Assembly (NCBI RefSeq): GCF_900129505.1
Contig: NZ_LT670818.1
Location: forward strand, 8,961,001-9,025,000
Source: Bradyrhizobium erythrophlei
GTDB taxonomy: Bacteria; Pseudomonadota; Alphaproteobacteria; Rhizobiales; Xanthobacteraceae
DNA: 64,000 nt
Reading direction: 5' to 3'
Made by a program: the position numbers and the translations under genes. Below the pieces are notes generated by a model. It worked only from the letters and a program-made list of their open reading frames with translations, was not told the origin of the DNA and made no database searches. Shown here piece after piece: positions 36,033-46,391 of the stretch (position 1 is the stretch's first letter; every line of letters begins with the position of its first letter).

Positions 36033-37340
36033 TCAGGCGATTTCCCGCGCATCGCGCCGCCGGTAGACCATCAGCATCAACGGCGCCAGACGGCGCAGCA
36101 ATCCGTGCGCGGGAATCGGCACGGGTTCGGAGAACGGCAGCGCGAGATCTTTTTCCGCGACGCCGCGCACGGCCTTGGACAATTCATCGCCAAGCGCGAT
36201 GGCGAGCGCGACCGCGCGGCCGTTGCAGCCGGTCCAGCCATAGGCGTCGGTCCCGAGCCGGTGAATGCGGGGAAAGAAATCGGTGGTCATGCCGACATAG
36301 CCGTTCCAGACGTAATCGAATTCGACCAGCCCGATCTGCGGCCACAGCCGCTGCAGACGCTCGGTTACTCTCGCCTTGAGCCGCTCGGGCTTGTTGCCTG
36401 GACCGATCACGGCGCCGCCCGTGACCAGGCGATTGCGCGCATCGTAGCGCGCGAAGTAGAGCTCGCCATGCGTGTCGGACATCGCCTGCCGGTCGGGAAT
36501 GACGGTCTTGCGCGCCTCATCGGACAAAGGCTGCGTCGCCATCTGCCAGGACAATATCGGCATGACCTCATGCGCGATATCGGGCATCAGGGATTTTGAA
36601 AATTCGTCGGTATAGGCGTTGGTCGCCATGACCAGGGCGCGACCGCTGATCTCGCCCTTTTCGGTTTTGACAATCCAGCGGTCGTTGCGCCGCTCGAAGC
36701 TGATCGCAGGCGAACGCGCGTAGATGCGGCAGCCCTGCTCCAGCACGACGCGCGCAAGCCCGCGCGCCAGCGCCAGCGGATTGATGTGGCCGCCGGTCTT
36801 GTTCCAGAAGCCGCCGAACCAGGCCTCCGATCCCAGCATCTTCCCCACCTCGTCGCGGGAGAGCAGTTCGACCGGCGCGCCGAATTTCGACCACTGCCGC
36901 ACCCGCCGCTCGGCGATCTTGATACGCCCCGGCGAATGCACCGGCTGCACCCAGCCGGTCTGCTCCTGCTCGGCCTCGATCTGATAGCGCCGCGCGACGT
37001 CGAACAAGGTCGAGGCGCAGTCGCGTAGCAGAGTTACAAAACGTTCGCCCGCAGCGCCATGCTTTGCCACGATGTCCTCGGGATCGGGCCGCGACAAGGT
37101 CGGGATCACCTGCCCGTTGTTGCGCCCCGATGCACCCCAGCCCGGCTCCATGGCCTCGACGATGGCAACGTCCACGCCCGCCTCGCGCAAATGCAGCGCG
37201 GTCGACAATCCCGTGAAACCGCCGCCGACGACGATGACGTCGGCCTCAGCCGTCCCGATCAGCTCCGGCAGCTCGGGACCTGTGGGAGTCACCGCGGCCC
37301 ACAGCGAATTGGGCCAGCGGACATTTGCGCTATCCATCAT
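36033..37340 (-). CDS. FAD-dependent amine oxidase-like protein (DAO family)
   Basis: A 435-residue flavoprotein of the D-amino acid oxidase superfamily, close in layout to gamma-glutamylputrescine oxidase. The dinucleotide fold is in ADVIVVGGGFTGLSTALHLR, with GWGASGRNNGQVIPTL after it and a C-terminal FAD contact in YGWTGCNGRAVALAIALG. Such enzymes oxidise secondary or primary amines and release peroxide. Either of two adjacent ATGs (37340, 37337) after GAGGA can be the start. It is convergent with the ABC importer, which may supply the amine, and divergent from the VOC gene. Confidence 0.9.
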   Translation of the reverse strand: MMDSANVRWPNSLWAAVTPTGPELPELIGTAEADVIVVGGGFTGLSTALHLREAGVDVAIVEAMEPGWGASGRNNGQVIPTLSRPDPEDIVAKHGAAGERFVTLLRDCASTLFDVARRYQIEAEQEQTGWVQPVHSPGRIKIAERRVRQWSKFGAPVELLSRDEVGKMLGSEAWFGGFWNKTGGHINPLALARGLARVVLEQGCRIYARSPAISFERRNDRWIVKTEKGEISGRALVMATNAYTDEFSKSLMPDIAHEVMPILSWQMATQPLSDEARKTVIPDRQAMSDTHGELYFARYDARNRLVTGGAVIGPGNKPERLKARVTERLQRLWPQIGLVEFDYVWNGYVGMTTDFFPRIHRLGTDAYGWTGCNGRAVALAIALGDELSKAVRGVAEKDLALPFSEPVPIPAHGLLRRLAPLMLMVYRRRDAREIA

Positions 37341-37458
37341 CGTCCTCATCTGTGCCGATCGGCGCACGCACGCGCGACACCCATGCATGGGTCGGCTTGC
37401 GGTCGCCGGATCGATCTGGTTAGCTTAGTACGCCAATTCACGCCGGGGAAACAACAGA

Positions 37459-38313
37459 GTGGCACTCAAGAACGTCATCGGAATCGACCATGCCGTCGTC
37501 ATGGTCAGGGATCTCGACAGGGCCGCCGAGAGCTGGAAGCGGCTCGGCTTTACCGTATCGCCGCGTGGCACGCACAGCGCGCATATGGGATCGGGCAATT
37601 ACACCATCATGCTCGACCCCGACTACATAGAATTGCTCGGCGTGCTGGTTGAAACAGAACATAATGCTCCGGCGCGCGCATTTCTCGCCAGGCGCGGCGA
37701 AGGCATCGAGCGCATCGCATTTACGGCGGTGGATTCGGCCGCCGGTGCGGAGGAAATTCGCGCGCGCGGCTTTGAGCCCGTGGGCCCGATCGATTTCGAG
37801 CGGCCGGTCACGATGCCGGACGGCAGCCTGTCGTCGGCCAAATTCAGGGTGTTTCAGTGGCCGGTTGCGGAAGCGCCGGGCGGCGTGCGCATTTTCGCCT
37901 GCCAGCACAAGACGCGCGAAACGGTCTGGATTCCCGAGTTGATGAAACACGCCAACGGCGCCAAGCGTCTGCGGCAGGCGCTGATCGTTTCACCGGAGCC
38001 GGCGAAGGATGCCGCGCACCTCGCGCGCATGATCGATCGCGAGACGAGGGCCGAGCCTGACGGCGCGGTGGCGGTGCCCTCCGGCTCGGATCGTGCCGAT
38101 TTCGTATTCCTCACCAGGGATCAGTTGGGCCGGCGCTATCCCGGAGTCTCGCTGGCAGGCGTACCGGAACGCGGCGGCGCGGGCCTCGTGATCGCATCGG
38201 ATCTCGCCGCGGCGGAGAAGGCGTTCGGCAGCGCCGGCGTCCGCAGCGGCAGCGCGGTTTGCGTCGCGCCGGCCGCGGCTAACGGCACGCTGCTCGCCTT
38301 CGTCGCGGCGTAG
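37459..38313 (+). CDS. VOC-family (glyoxalase-like) protein
   Basis: A 284-residue protein from a GTG at 37459, with two vicinal-oxygen-chelate modules. The N-terminal one (IGIDHAVVMVRDLDRAAESW, then FTVSPRGTHSAHMGSGNYTI) matches glyoxalase_3-like domains. Metal-binding VOC proteins include lyases, dioxygenases and isomerases, and no specific reaction can be assigned. It sits alone between the flavoprotein and pobA, on the opposite strand to both. Confidence 0.85.
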   Translation: MALKNVIGIDHAVVMVRDLDRAAESWKRLGFTVSPRGTHSAHMGSGNYTIMLDPDYIELLGVLVETEHNAPARAFLARRGEGIERIAFTAVDSAAGAEEIRARGFEPVGPIDFERPVTMPDGSLSSAKFRVFQWPVAEAPGGVRIFACQHKTRETVWIPELMKHANGAKRLRQALIVSPEPAKDAAHLARMIDRETRAEPDGAVAVPSGSDRADFVFLTRDQLGRRYPGVSLAGVPERGGAGLVIASDLAAAEKAFGSAGVRSGSAVCVAPAAANGTLLAFVAA

Positions 38314-38432
38314 CGCTACATCGCGGGCATCACATCTGCGCTCGAAGATGGTGGTGCCAGGCATTGGTTTTACCTGACCCCTGGCCGGCGCGATTTGTTC
38401 TGGATCAAATCGAAGCCGGCCGGACCGGATGG

Positions 38433-39605
38433 TCAGAAAGGCAGCCCCACATAATTCTCGGCCAGCGAGCGCTGCGCGGCCTCGGACGAGAACAGATAGG
38501 ACATATCCGTTTCCTGCAGCTTGTCGTCATAGGGGATGTTGTTCGGGAAGCGATGCAGCAACATGGTCATCCACCATGAAAAACGCTGCGCCTTCCAGAC
38601 CCGCGCCAGCGCCTTTTTCGAATAACCATCAAGGCCAGTGTCGTCACCCTTTTTGTAATGATCGACCATGGCGTGATAGAGGTAATAGATATCGGAGGCG
38701 GCGCTGTTGAGCCCGCGGGCGCCGGTCGGCGGCACGATATGGGCGGCGTCGCCGGCGAGAAACAGCCGGCCATACCGCATCGGCTCGGCGACGAAGCTGC
38801 GCAAGGGCGCGATGCTCTTCTCGATCGAGGGGCCGGTGATCAGGCTGCTTGCGACCTCGGCCGGCAAGCGGCGCTTGAGTTCGGCCCAGAACGCATCGTC
38901 CGACCAGTCTTCCGGCTTATCCTCGAGCGGCACCTGGATGTAGTAGCGGCTCAGCACCTGCGAGCGCAGCGAGCACAGCGCAAACCCCCTCTCATGCTTG
39001 GCGTAGATCAACTCCGGCGAAACCGGCTTGGTCCGCGAGAGAACGCCGAGCCAGCCGAAGGGATAGATGCGTTCGTATTCCCGCAGCACATCCTTCGGGA
39101 TCGATTTACGGCTGACCCCGTGAAATCCGTCGGCGCCGATGACGTAGTCGCAATCGATCCGGACGATCTGATCGCCGTCGCGATAGGTGACGTAGGGTGC
39201 ATCCGATTTCAGGTCGTGGGGCGTGACATCCTCGGCATTGTGGATGACCTTGCCGCCCATTTTGTCGCGCGCCTCATAGAGATCGCGCGTCAGTTCGGTC
39301 TGGCCGTAGACGACGACCGAACTGCCGCCGGAGTATTTGAAGAGATCGACGTGATCCATCACACCGTCATGGGCGATATGGAATCCCCGGTGAATCTCGC
39401 CCTCGCGGTCCATGCGCTCGCCGCAGTTCGCTTCGCGCATCAATTTTGCAAAACCGTGCTCCAGCACGCCGGCGCGAATCCGCGCCAGGACATATTCGCG
39501 GCTGTATTTCTCGAGAACCACGGTTTCGATGCCCTGCAGATGCAGGAGCTGCGACAGCAGAAGACCCGACGGTCCGCCGCCGATGATGCAAACCTGGACT
39601 TTCAT
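38433..39605 (-). CDS. pobA: 4-hydroxybenzoate 3-monooxygenase
   Basis: A 390-residue flavoprotein hydroxylase, the length of Pseudomonas PobA, converting 4-hydroxybenzoate plus NAD(P)H and O2 to protocatechuate. FAD motif 1 is VCIIGGGPSGLLLSQLLHLQ, with RAGVLEHGF after it; the second FAD motif is LFLAGDAAHIVPPTGARGLN. A strong GGGAGGAAAGG precedes the ATG. The divergent AraC-type gene is its probable activator. Its product is the substrate of the Lig cluster 5 kb away on the same strand. Confidence 0.96.
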   Translation of the reverse strand: MKVQVCIIGGGPSGLLLSQLLHLQGIETVVLEKYSREYVLARIRAGVLEHGFAKLMREANCGERMDREGEIHRGFHIAHDGVMDHVDLFKYSGGSSVVVYGQTELTRDLYEARDKMGGKVIHNAEDVTPHDLKSDAPYVTYRDGDQIVRIDCDYVIGADGFHGVSRKSIPKDVLREYERIYPFGWLGVLSRTKPVSPELIYAKHERGFALCSLRSQVLSRYYIQVPLEDKPEDWSDDAFWAELKRRLPAEVASSLITGPSIEKSIAPLRSFVAEPMRYGRLFLAGDAAHIVPPTGARGLNSAASDIYYLYHAMVDHYKKGDDTGLDGYSKKALARVWKAQRFSWWMTMLLHRFPNNIPYDDKLQETDMSYLFSSEAAQRSLAENYVGLPF

Positions 39606-39691
39606 CGCCTTTCCTCCCTGTTTGGACGATTCTGCCTGTTTTGTATCGGTAAGGAATGGATCGAGTTTCCATTTTCTTGTACAATTCGAAC
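39606..39691. promoter_or_regulatory. pobA / regulator divergent promoter region
   Basis: Only 86 bases separate the two start codons. TACAAT at 39680-39685 is a good -10 for the regulator and sits so close to its ATG at 39692 that the message may be nearly leaderless. TTGTACAA (39678-39685) is palindromic. Binding of the regulator here would control both genes. Confidence 0.5.
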
Positions 39692-40561
39692 ATGCAGAAG
39701 ACGGCGGCCAGCCACACTGTTCAGACCTATAATTTGTTCGGCGAGGCCGGCGATCTACCCGACGTCGTGCATTGCGAAACCATCGCAGCGCGTTCGGTGC
39801 TGCACGAATGGGAATTCGCCCCGCACCGGCATGCGCGCCTGCACCAGATTCTGCTGATCGAACGCGGCAGCGGACAGGCGACGCTGGAGGGACGCATCCA
39901 CGCGCTGCGGCCGATGCGGGTCGTCAACGTGCCGGTCGGCCATGTCCACGGCTTCACTTTCAAGCCGGGAACGCAGGGCTGGGTGCTTACCGTCGCCGCC
40001 GAAATGCTGGATGAGGTGCTGACGCCGTTGGAGGGATTGCGGCGGGTGCTGGCGCATTCGGCCGTGCTGCGCGGCACCGCGCAGATGCGCATGGCGATGC
40101 AGCAGGTCTTCGCCGAATTCGCCGGGCGCGAATTTGCCCGGGCGCATGTGCTGCGCGCCTTGTCCGGTGCCCTGATCGGGCTGGTCGCGCGCGAACTGGC
40201 CGCGGGCGGGCGGGCGCCGGGCGGCCTGGCAAAATCCGACCTCTTCGTGCGGTTCGAAGCGCTGCTCGAGCAACACTTCCTGCAGCACTGGACCGTGTCC
40301 GACTATGCGGCCGCGCTGTCGATCACGCCGACGCATCTGAGCCGCCTCGCCCGTTCGGCGACCGGCCACGCGGCATCGAAGCTGATCCTCGACCGGGTCA
40401 TTCGCGAAGCCCGGCGCAATCTCGTCTACACCAACCTGCCGGTCTCGATGATCGCCTACGCGCTCGGCTTCAACGATCCGGCTTATTTCAGCCGGATCTT
40501 TTCCGCCTCCACCGGCCTGTCGCCGCGAAGCTTCCGCGACAAGGTGCACGCATCCGCCTGA
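39692..40561 (+). CDS. AraC-family regulator, probable activator of pobA
   Basis: A 289-residue regulator. The N-terminal cupin-like sensing domain contains FAPHRHARLHQILLIERGSG; the C-terminal double helix-turn-helix has TVSDYAAALSITPTHLSRLA and VSMIAYALGFNDPAYFSRIF. The ATG at 39692 (MQKTAAS) fits the family better than an ATG at 39656, which also overlaps the putative -10. Position opposite pobA matches the PobR/PobC type regulators that respond to 4-hydroxybenzoate; the effector is inferred. Confidence 0.88.
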   Translation: MQKTAASHTVQTYNLFGEAGDLPDVVHCETIAARSVLHEWEFAPHRHARLHQILLIERGSGQATLEGRIHALRPMRVVNVPVGHVHGFTFKPGTQGWVLTVAAEMLDEVLTPLEGLRRVLAHSAVLRGTAQMRMAMQQVFAEFAGREFARAHVLRALSGALIGLVARELAAGGRAPGGLAKSDLFVRFEALLEQHFLQHWTVSDYAAALSITPTHLSRLARSATGHAASKLILDRVIREARRNLVYTNLPVSMIAYALGFNDPAYFSRIFSASTGLSPRSFRDKVHASA

Positions 40562-40630
40562 CCGGCCCATCAGCAAGCGTGGATCGGCGGGGTGCTTCGG
40601 CAAACTCTCTGCCGGGGAGTGAACTGATAG

Positions 40631-40800
40631 ACCCCCCAACCCGACCTCGAGAGCGAGCTTTGCTCGCCTCGGACCCCGCCACGCGCAAGGGCGCGTGGAG
40701 GGAGGGGAGTTCAAGAGCGGTGCGCGGTCGTCCGGACGACGAATTCTATTTCCCGATTCAAATTTCAAACAACGAATATGCGTTCGCAGTCTCGCGGCGA
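40631..40800. repeat. 170-bp direct repeat, copy A
   Basis: Starts ACCCCCCAACCCGACCTCGA and ends at CTCGCGGCGA. It shares CTCGCCTCGGACCCCGCCAC, CGATTCAAATTTCAAAC and ATATGCGT with copy B at 40899-41069; the variable part lies in the middle. Confidence 0.8.
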
Positions 40801-40898
40801 AAGCTGATCCTTTCCCCCCTCCCCCCGCGAAGCGGTGGGGAGGGGTCGGGGGTGGGGGGTCTATCGGCTGGGACCGCAGCTTCGGTGGACGCCGCACT

Positions 40899-41069
40899 AC
40901 CCCCCACCCCCGACCTCGAGAGCGAGTTTCGCTCGCCTCGGACCCCGCCACGCGCAAGGGCGCGTGGGTGGAGGGGAGCTCAAGAGCGGCGCTTCGCTTG
41001 GCCGGGACGACGGGGTTACTTTCCGATTCAAATTTCAAACAGCGGATATGCGTCCGCGTTCTCGCGGCA
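40899..41069. repeat. 170-bp direct repeat, copy B
   Basis: Same order of blocks as copy A, 268 bases further on: CCGACCTCGAGAGCGAG, CTCGCCTCGGACCCCGCCAC, CGATTCAAATTTCAAAC, ATATGCGT and CTCGCGGC. Confidence 0.8.
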
Positions 41070-41117
41070 CGATGTCGCCCGAGTTTTGCGTTTCGTTGTC
41101 CCTCGAAAGAAGAGGGA

Positions 41118-41226
41118 GCAGGGAATGCCGGATGCGCGCTGCACCCGCGGTCTCGTGTGCAAAGATGTGCGAAAGAAAACGCACACGAGCATACAGGTTC
41201 AGCGGAGGCACTCCGGCATTCCCTGC
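41118..41226. repeat. Nested inverted repeat (15 bp outer, 9 bp inner arms)
   Basis: GCAGGGAATGCCGGA (41118-41132) is the exact reverse complement of TCCGGCATTCCCTGC (41212-41226). Inside it CTCGTGTGC (41152-41160) pairs exactly with GCACACGAG (41181-41189). The 109-base unit can fold into one long hairpin or cruciform. Confidence 0.85.
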
Positions 41227-41833
41227 GCAATGGCTTTACGGCTTATAACGCGCTCTCCCCGGAGAATCGGGCCTTGTTGTCTCCGTCGCCTGCGAATAGC
41301 TGGCGCATCCGCGCCCGGTCGGGCCGACTTGCCTTTTCGCAGACTTGACGCCAACCGCTGAGGCGTCAGGACCACACGACCTCACCGTACGCTTCGGCAC
41401 CGCTCGTCAGCACGCACGACGATCGCTCACGGGCCCGAAGGCCGCCCTACCATCCTGTCGCGCGCACGACGCCACCGCGTCCACCGCATCCCATCCCAAC
41501 GTTCGTGACGATGGCCAACGCCCCTTCCTCGGGGACAGGATGTCGGAAGTAAAAAGTGATTTGCGCGACGACGATAGCGAAAATCTGCCCGGCGGGTTGT
41601 TTTGTCGCAGGCCGGGGCGCAGGATTGCGCCTGTGTGGAGAGCGAGCTTTTCTCCGACCTCATACTGAGGAGCCCCGCGCAGCGGAGCGTCTCGAAGGAT
41701 GGCCGCGAGGCCGACACGGACGAGACGTCGCGACGGGTTTCGCTTCGCTCTACCCATCCTACGCGCTTCCGCGACAAAATTCTTGGGGTCGCCTAGTGTG
41801 ACCCAAAGGCGACTTGCGCCCTCTTTGGCCACA

Positions 41834-42850
41834 TCACACAACCATCAAATCTTTGCCGACGATGATCTCGCCCTTGAAGTACTTCGCCACCGGAGCGCGC
41901 CAGGTTTCATCGTCGATACTGTCGATGGCCGGAGTGAGGTGCGACAGCACGAGCGTTTTGACGCCTGCTTCCTGGGCGATGCGGCCGACATCTTCGGAGG
42001 GTGTGTGGTCCGCCTTCATATGCGCCATGAAGGCGTCGAATTTCACCGGCCGACCCTGGGCGATCTGTCCTCTGATGTATGTCTCGACGGCCGGCACGTA
42101 CATCGTTTCGTGAACCAGCACGTCGGCGCCTTTGGCCATTTTCGCCACAGCTTCAAGCGGTGCAGTGTCGCCAGAAAATGCAATAGAGCGGTCCTTGAAG
42201 TCGAAGCGATAGGCCAGCGCTGGTTTCACCGGCGGATGCTCGACAAGGATCGCCGACACCTTGACGTTGTCGTCCTGCGTTACCACACCGGCAGTGAGGA
42301 TTTCCTGGACGTTGACTGACGCCAGCGGCTTCATGTGGAAATCCTCAGCCCAAAAATCGATGGTCTGCTTGTAGGCGCGCATGAAGTCCTCGGTCATTTG
42401 CTTGAGGGGTGGCGGGCCGAAAGCACGCACGTCGAGTGGCAAACCCTGCATCCAGCCGACGATCAGTAGCGGACCGTATTCAATGTTGTGATCGGCGTGA
42501 TGGTGGGTGATGAAGATCGATTTCAGCGCGTGAAATGGGATCCCGGTGCGAGCATATTGGTTGGTAACTCCCATTCCGCAATCAAGCACATAGGCTGCGC
42601 CGTTGCTCAGCATCACGTGTGAAGTCATTTCGCGCGAGCGACCCGGCACCGGACCAGCGGCAGTGCCGAGCAGCACCAGCTTAGTGCCCTTTGCATCCTT
42701 CAAAACGGCTTGCGCTTGTTGCGGGGTCCAGCGCGGCCCGTCGGTTTGCGCGGTGCTTGGCCCGACTGTGGCGGCCAGCGTCGGCGTAGCCAACAGACCG
42801 GTCAGCAGGCTGCGGCGTGAAAGGCCGAATAGCGTGGATGTATCTGGCAC
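41834..42850 (-). CDS. Tat-exported metallo-beta-lactamase-fold hydrolase
   Basis: A 338-residue MBL-fold enzyme. The GTG at 42850 is chosen because AGGGAG lies seven bases upstream and it places a twin-arginine signal (SRRSLLTGLLATPTLAAT) at the N-terminus. The zinc motif is SIFITHHHADHNIEYG, with later ligands in FSGDTAPLEAV and LVLSHLTPA. The layout is that of RNase Z/arylsulfatase-like MBL hydrolases, with an unknown periplasmic substrate. It is downstream of ligC on the same strand but separated by 383 bases. Confidence 0.88.
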   Translation of the reverse strand: MPDTSTLFGLSRRSLLTGLLATPTLAATVGPSTAQTDGPRWTPQQAQAVLKDAKGTKLVLLGTAAGPVPGRSREMTSHVMLSNGAAYVLDCGMGVTNQYARTGIPFHALKSIFITHHHADHNIEYGPLLIVGWMQGLPLDVRAFGPPPLKQMTEDFMRAYKQTIDFWAEDFHMKPLASVNVQEILTAGVVTQDDNVKVSAILVEHPPVKPALAYRFDFKDRSIAFSGDTAPLEAVAKMAKGADVLVHETMYVPAVETYIRGQIAQGRPVKFDAFMAHMKADHTPSEDVGRIAQEAGVKTLVLSHLTPAIDSIDDETWRAPVAKYFKGEIIVGKDLMVV

Positions 42851-43233
42851 GGTTTGTCTCCCTGGATCCGATGTTTTGCGGTCGGCTTTTGCTCGATGTG
42901 GTTGAAGTGGCGCGATATCGACTTCTCGATGACCGCACAATTCGAAGACGCCAGCTGTTGGCACATAGCGTCCGTTAACGCGATGCGGCGATGTCCGGAG
43001 TTGGCAGCAACCCGGACTCCTCGCCGACGGTCTCGATCTGAAGCCCCTTGGCCAGATGCCGACGTTCATGTCTGATCCAATTCGGCCGTCGGAATGGGCA
43101 TCAAGCGTCGGATTTCAACCCCTATGTGAGTTCATACCTCTTCGTTCTCGATCTCGAACAATATGGCCGCGTCCTGGCGTGGCTCCGTGACGGCGGGTGG
43201 ACAGGCGCGCCGCGCTTGGCGTCGCGCCTCTTT
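42851..43233. other. Gene-free 383 bases between ligC and the MBL gene
   Basis: No gene recognised. It should contain the terminator of the lig operon and the promoter of the MBL hydrolase, but no clear hairpin or promoter was seen. Confidence 0.4.
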
Positions 43234-44193
43234 TCAAGCGGCGTTGAGCTGCTGCTCCAGATCGTGCAACACCTGGTAGCACGGCAGCACCTGGGCGACG
43301 CTCGAGTTCGGCTCGCGGCCCTCGCGGATGGCGGCGAAGAACTCGCGGTCCTGCAGTTCGATGCCGTTCATCGACACGTCGACCCTGGAGACGTCGATCT
43401 TCTCTTCCTTGCCGTTGAAGAGGTCATCGTAGCGGGCGATGTAGGTCCCGGTATCGCCGATGTAACGGAAGAAGGTTCCGAGCGGACCGTCGTTGTTGAA
43501 GGACAGGCTGAGCGTGCAGATCGCGCCATTGGCCGCCTTGAGCTGGATCGACATGTCCATCGCGATCCCGAGCGTCGGATGGATCGGCCCCTGGACCGCG
43601 TTAGCCTTCACGACCGGCGAGCGCGTCTGGTAGGCGAACAGGTCCACCGTATGCGCCGCATGATGCCATAACAGATGATCCGTCCAGCTGCGGGGCTGGC
43701 CCAGCGCATTCATGTTCGAGCGGCGGAAGAAGAAGGTCTGCACATCCATCTGCTGGATATTGAACTCGCCGGCCACGATCTTCTTGTGCACCCATTGATG
43801 GCTGGGATTGAAGCGCCGGGTGTGGCCGCACATCGCCACCAGCCCGCTCTTCTTTTGCAAATCGACAACGGCCTGCGCATCGACAAGCGAATCGGCGAGC
43901 GGGATCTCGACCTGCACATGCTTGCCGGCCTTCAGGCAGGCGATGGATTGCGCCGCGTGCATTTGCGTCGGCGTGCAGAGGATCACGGCATCGACTTCCT
44001 TCAGCGCGAGACTGTCGGCAAGGTCGGTAGCCGCATGCGCGATGCCGTATTTGGCGGCGATTTCCCTGGTCGGCTCCAGCCTGCGGCCGACCAGCGAGAC
44101 GACCTCGACGCCGTCGATGTTCTTGATGCCGTCCAGATGCTTGATGCCGAACGCACCGGCGCCGGCGAGCGCCACCTTGATCGTCTTGGTCAC
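43234..44193 (-). CDS. ligC: 4-carboxy-2-hydroxymuconate-6-semialdehyde dehydrogenase
   Basis: A 319-residue NADP-dependent dehydrogenase of the Gfo/Idh/MocA family, the length of LigC/PmdC. It oxidises the ring-cleavage product of protocatechuate (as its hemiacetal) to 2-pyrone-4,6-dicarboxylate. The Rossmann motif is VALAGAGAFGIKHLDG, and EIPLAD replaces the usual EKP. The start is GTG at 44193, one base after the ligB stop, with GGAG upstream. It is the last gene of the lig operon. Confidence 0.94.
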   Translation of the reverse strand: MTKTIKVALAGAGAFGIKHLDGIKNIDGVEVVSLVGRRLEPTREIAAKYGIAHAATDLADSLALKEVDAVILCTPTQMHAAQSIACLKAGKHVQVEIPLADSLVDAQAVVDLQKKSGLVAMCGHTRRFNPSHQWVHKKIVAGEFNIQQMDVQTFFFRRSNMNALGQPRSWTDHLLWHHAAHTVDLFAYQTRSPVVKANAVQGPIHPTLGIAMDMSIQLKAANGAICTLSLSFNNDGPLGTFFRYIGDTGTYIARYDDLFNGKEEKIDVSRVDVSMNGIELQDREFFAAIREGREPNSSVAQVLPCYQVLHDLEQQLNAA

Positions 44194-44194
44194 G

Positions 44195-45438
<1,244 letters not shown>

Positions 45439-45450
45439 CGGATCGTCTCC

Positions 45451-46380
45451 TCAGGATTGTTCGGGCCAATAGAGCCGCATCGGATTGTCGACCAGCAGCT
45501 TGCGCTGCAGCTCCGGCGTGGTCGCAATGTGCGGAATGAAATCGACCAGCAGGCCGTCATCGGGCATGTGGTCCTTGAGATTGGGATGCGGCCAGTCGGT
45601 GCCCCACAGCACGCGATCGGGAAAGGTCTCGACGATACGCCGGGCGAACGGGATCACGTCGCGGTAGGCGTTCTGCTCGCCGTCGAGCGCGCGCGGGCCC
45701 TTGACCGACAGTCGCTCCGGGCAGCTCACCTTGGACCAGACGTTCTGGTGATCGCGCATGAATTTTACGAACAGCTCGAACTCGGGCCCCTCGAGCGGCT
45801 TGGTGATATCCGGCCGCCCCATGTGGTCGACGACGATCGTGGTCGGCAGCGAAGTGAAAAAATCCCACAATTCGGGCAGGTCCACCACCTCGAAATAGAT
45901 CACGACGTGCCAGCCCAGTCTGGCAATGCGGCCGGCGATCTCGATCAGCTCATCCTTGGGCGTGAAATCGACCAGGCGCTTGACGAAGTTGAAGCGCACG
46001 CCGCGCACGCCGGCGTCGTGCATGCCCTTCAGTTCGGCATCGCTGACGTTGCGTTTGACGGTGGCGACGCCGCGCGCTCTGCCGCCGGAATGGACGAGCG
46101 CGTCGACCATCGCGCGATTGTCGGCGCCGTGGCAGGTCGCCTGCACCACCACATTGCGGGCGAAGCCGAGATGGTCGCGCAGCGCATAGAGCTGCTGCCT
46201 GGAGGCGTCGCAGGGGGTGTATTTGCGCTCCGGCGCGAAAGGAAACTCGGCACCCGGGCCGAACACATGGCAATGCGCGTCCACGGCGCCGGCCGGCACC
46301 TTGAAGCGCGGCTTTGAGGGGCCGGCATACCAGTCGAGCCAGCCGGGTGTCTTTTCAAATGGGGTCTTCTGGGATTCCAT
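45451..46380 (-). CDS. ligI: 2-pyrone-4,6-dicarboxylate hydrolase
   Basis: A 309-residue amidohydrolase-superfamily lactonase that opens 2-pyrone-4,6-dicarboxylate to 4-oxalomesaconate. Active-site segments are VDAHCHVFGPG, VVDHMGRPDI and LWGTDWPHPN. The ATG at 46380 (MESQKTPF) is preferred; one at 46395 overlaps the preceding stop but leaves no room for its ribosome site. A longer cousin with an export signal is at 52312-53283. Confidence 0.94.
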   Translation of the reverse strand: MESQKTPFEKTPGWLDWYAGPSKPRFKVPAGAVDAHCHVFGPGAEFPFAPERKYTPCDASRQQLYALRDHLGFARNVVVQATCHGADNRAMVDALVHSGGRARGVATVKRNVSDAELKGMHDAGVRGVRFNFVKRLVDFTPKDELIEIAGRIARLGWHVVIYFEVVDLPELWDFFTSLPTTIVVDHMGRPDITKPLEGPEFELFVKFMRDHQNVWSKVSCPERLSVKGPRALDGEQNAYRDVIPFARRIVETFPDRVLWGTDWPHPNLKDHMPDDGLLVDFIPHIATTPELQRKLLVDNPMRLYWPEQS

Positions 46381-46391
46381 CGCTGCCTGTC

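Larger units (their letters stand above)
40562..41833. repeat. 1.27 kb gene-free island of dispersed repeats
   Basis: The stretch between the AraC regulator and the metallo-beta-lactamase gene has no credible gene. It consists of two copies of a 170-base repeat (40631-40800, 40899-41069), an inverted-repeat element (41118-41226) and a segment of a type I recall as common between Bradyrhizobium-group genes, with CTCATACTGAGGAGC and GCGTCTCGAAGGATGG at about 41658-41703. Several short open frames exist in all phases, as is usual in such repeats. Confidence 0.75.

Noticed and set aside
40905..41100. Repeat island considered as a CRISPR array
   Set aside because: Only two long diverged direct repeats, no short regular repeats with unique spacers and no cas genes.
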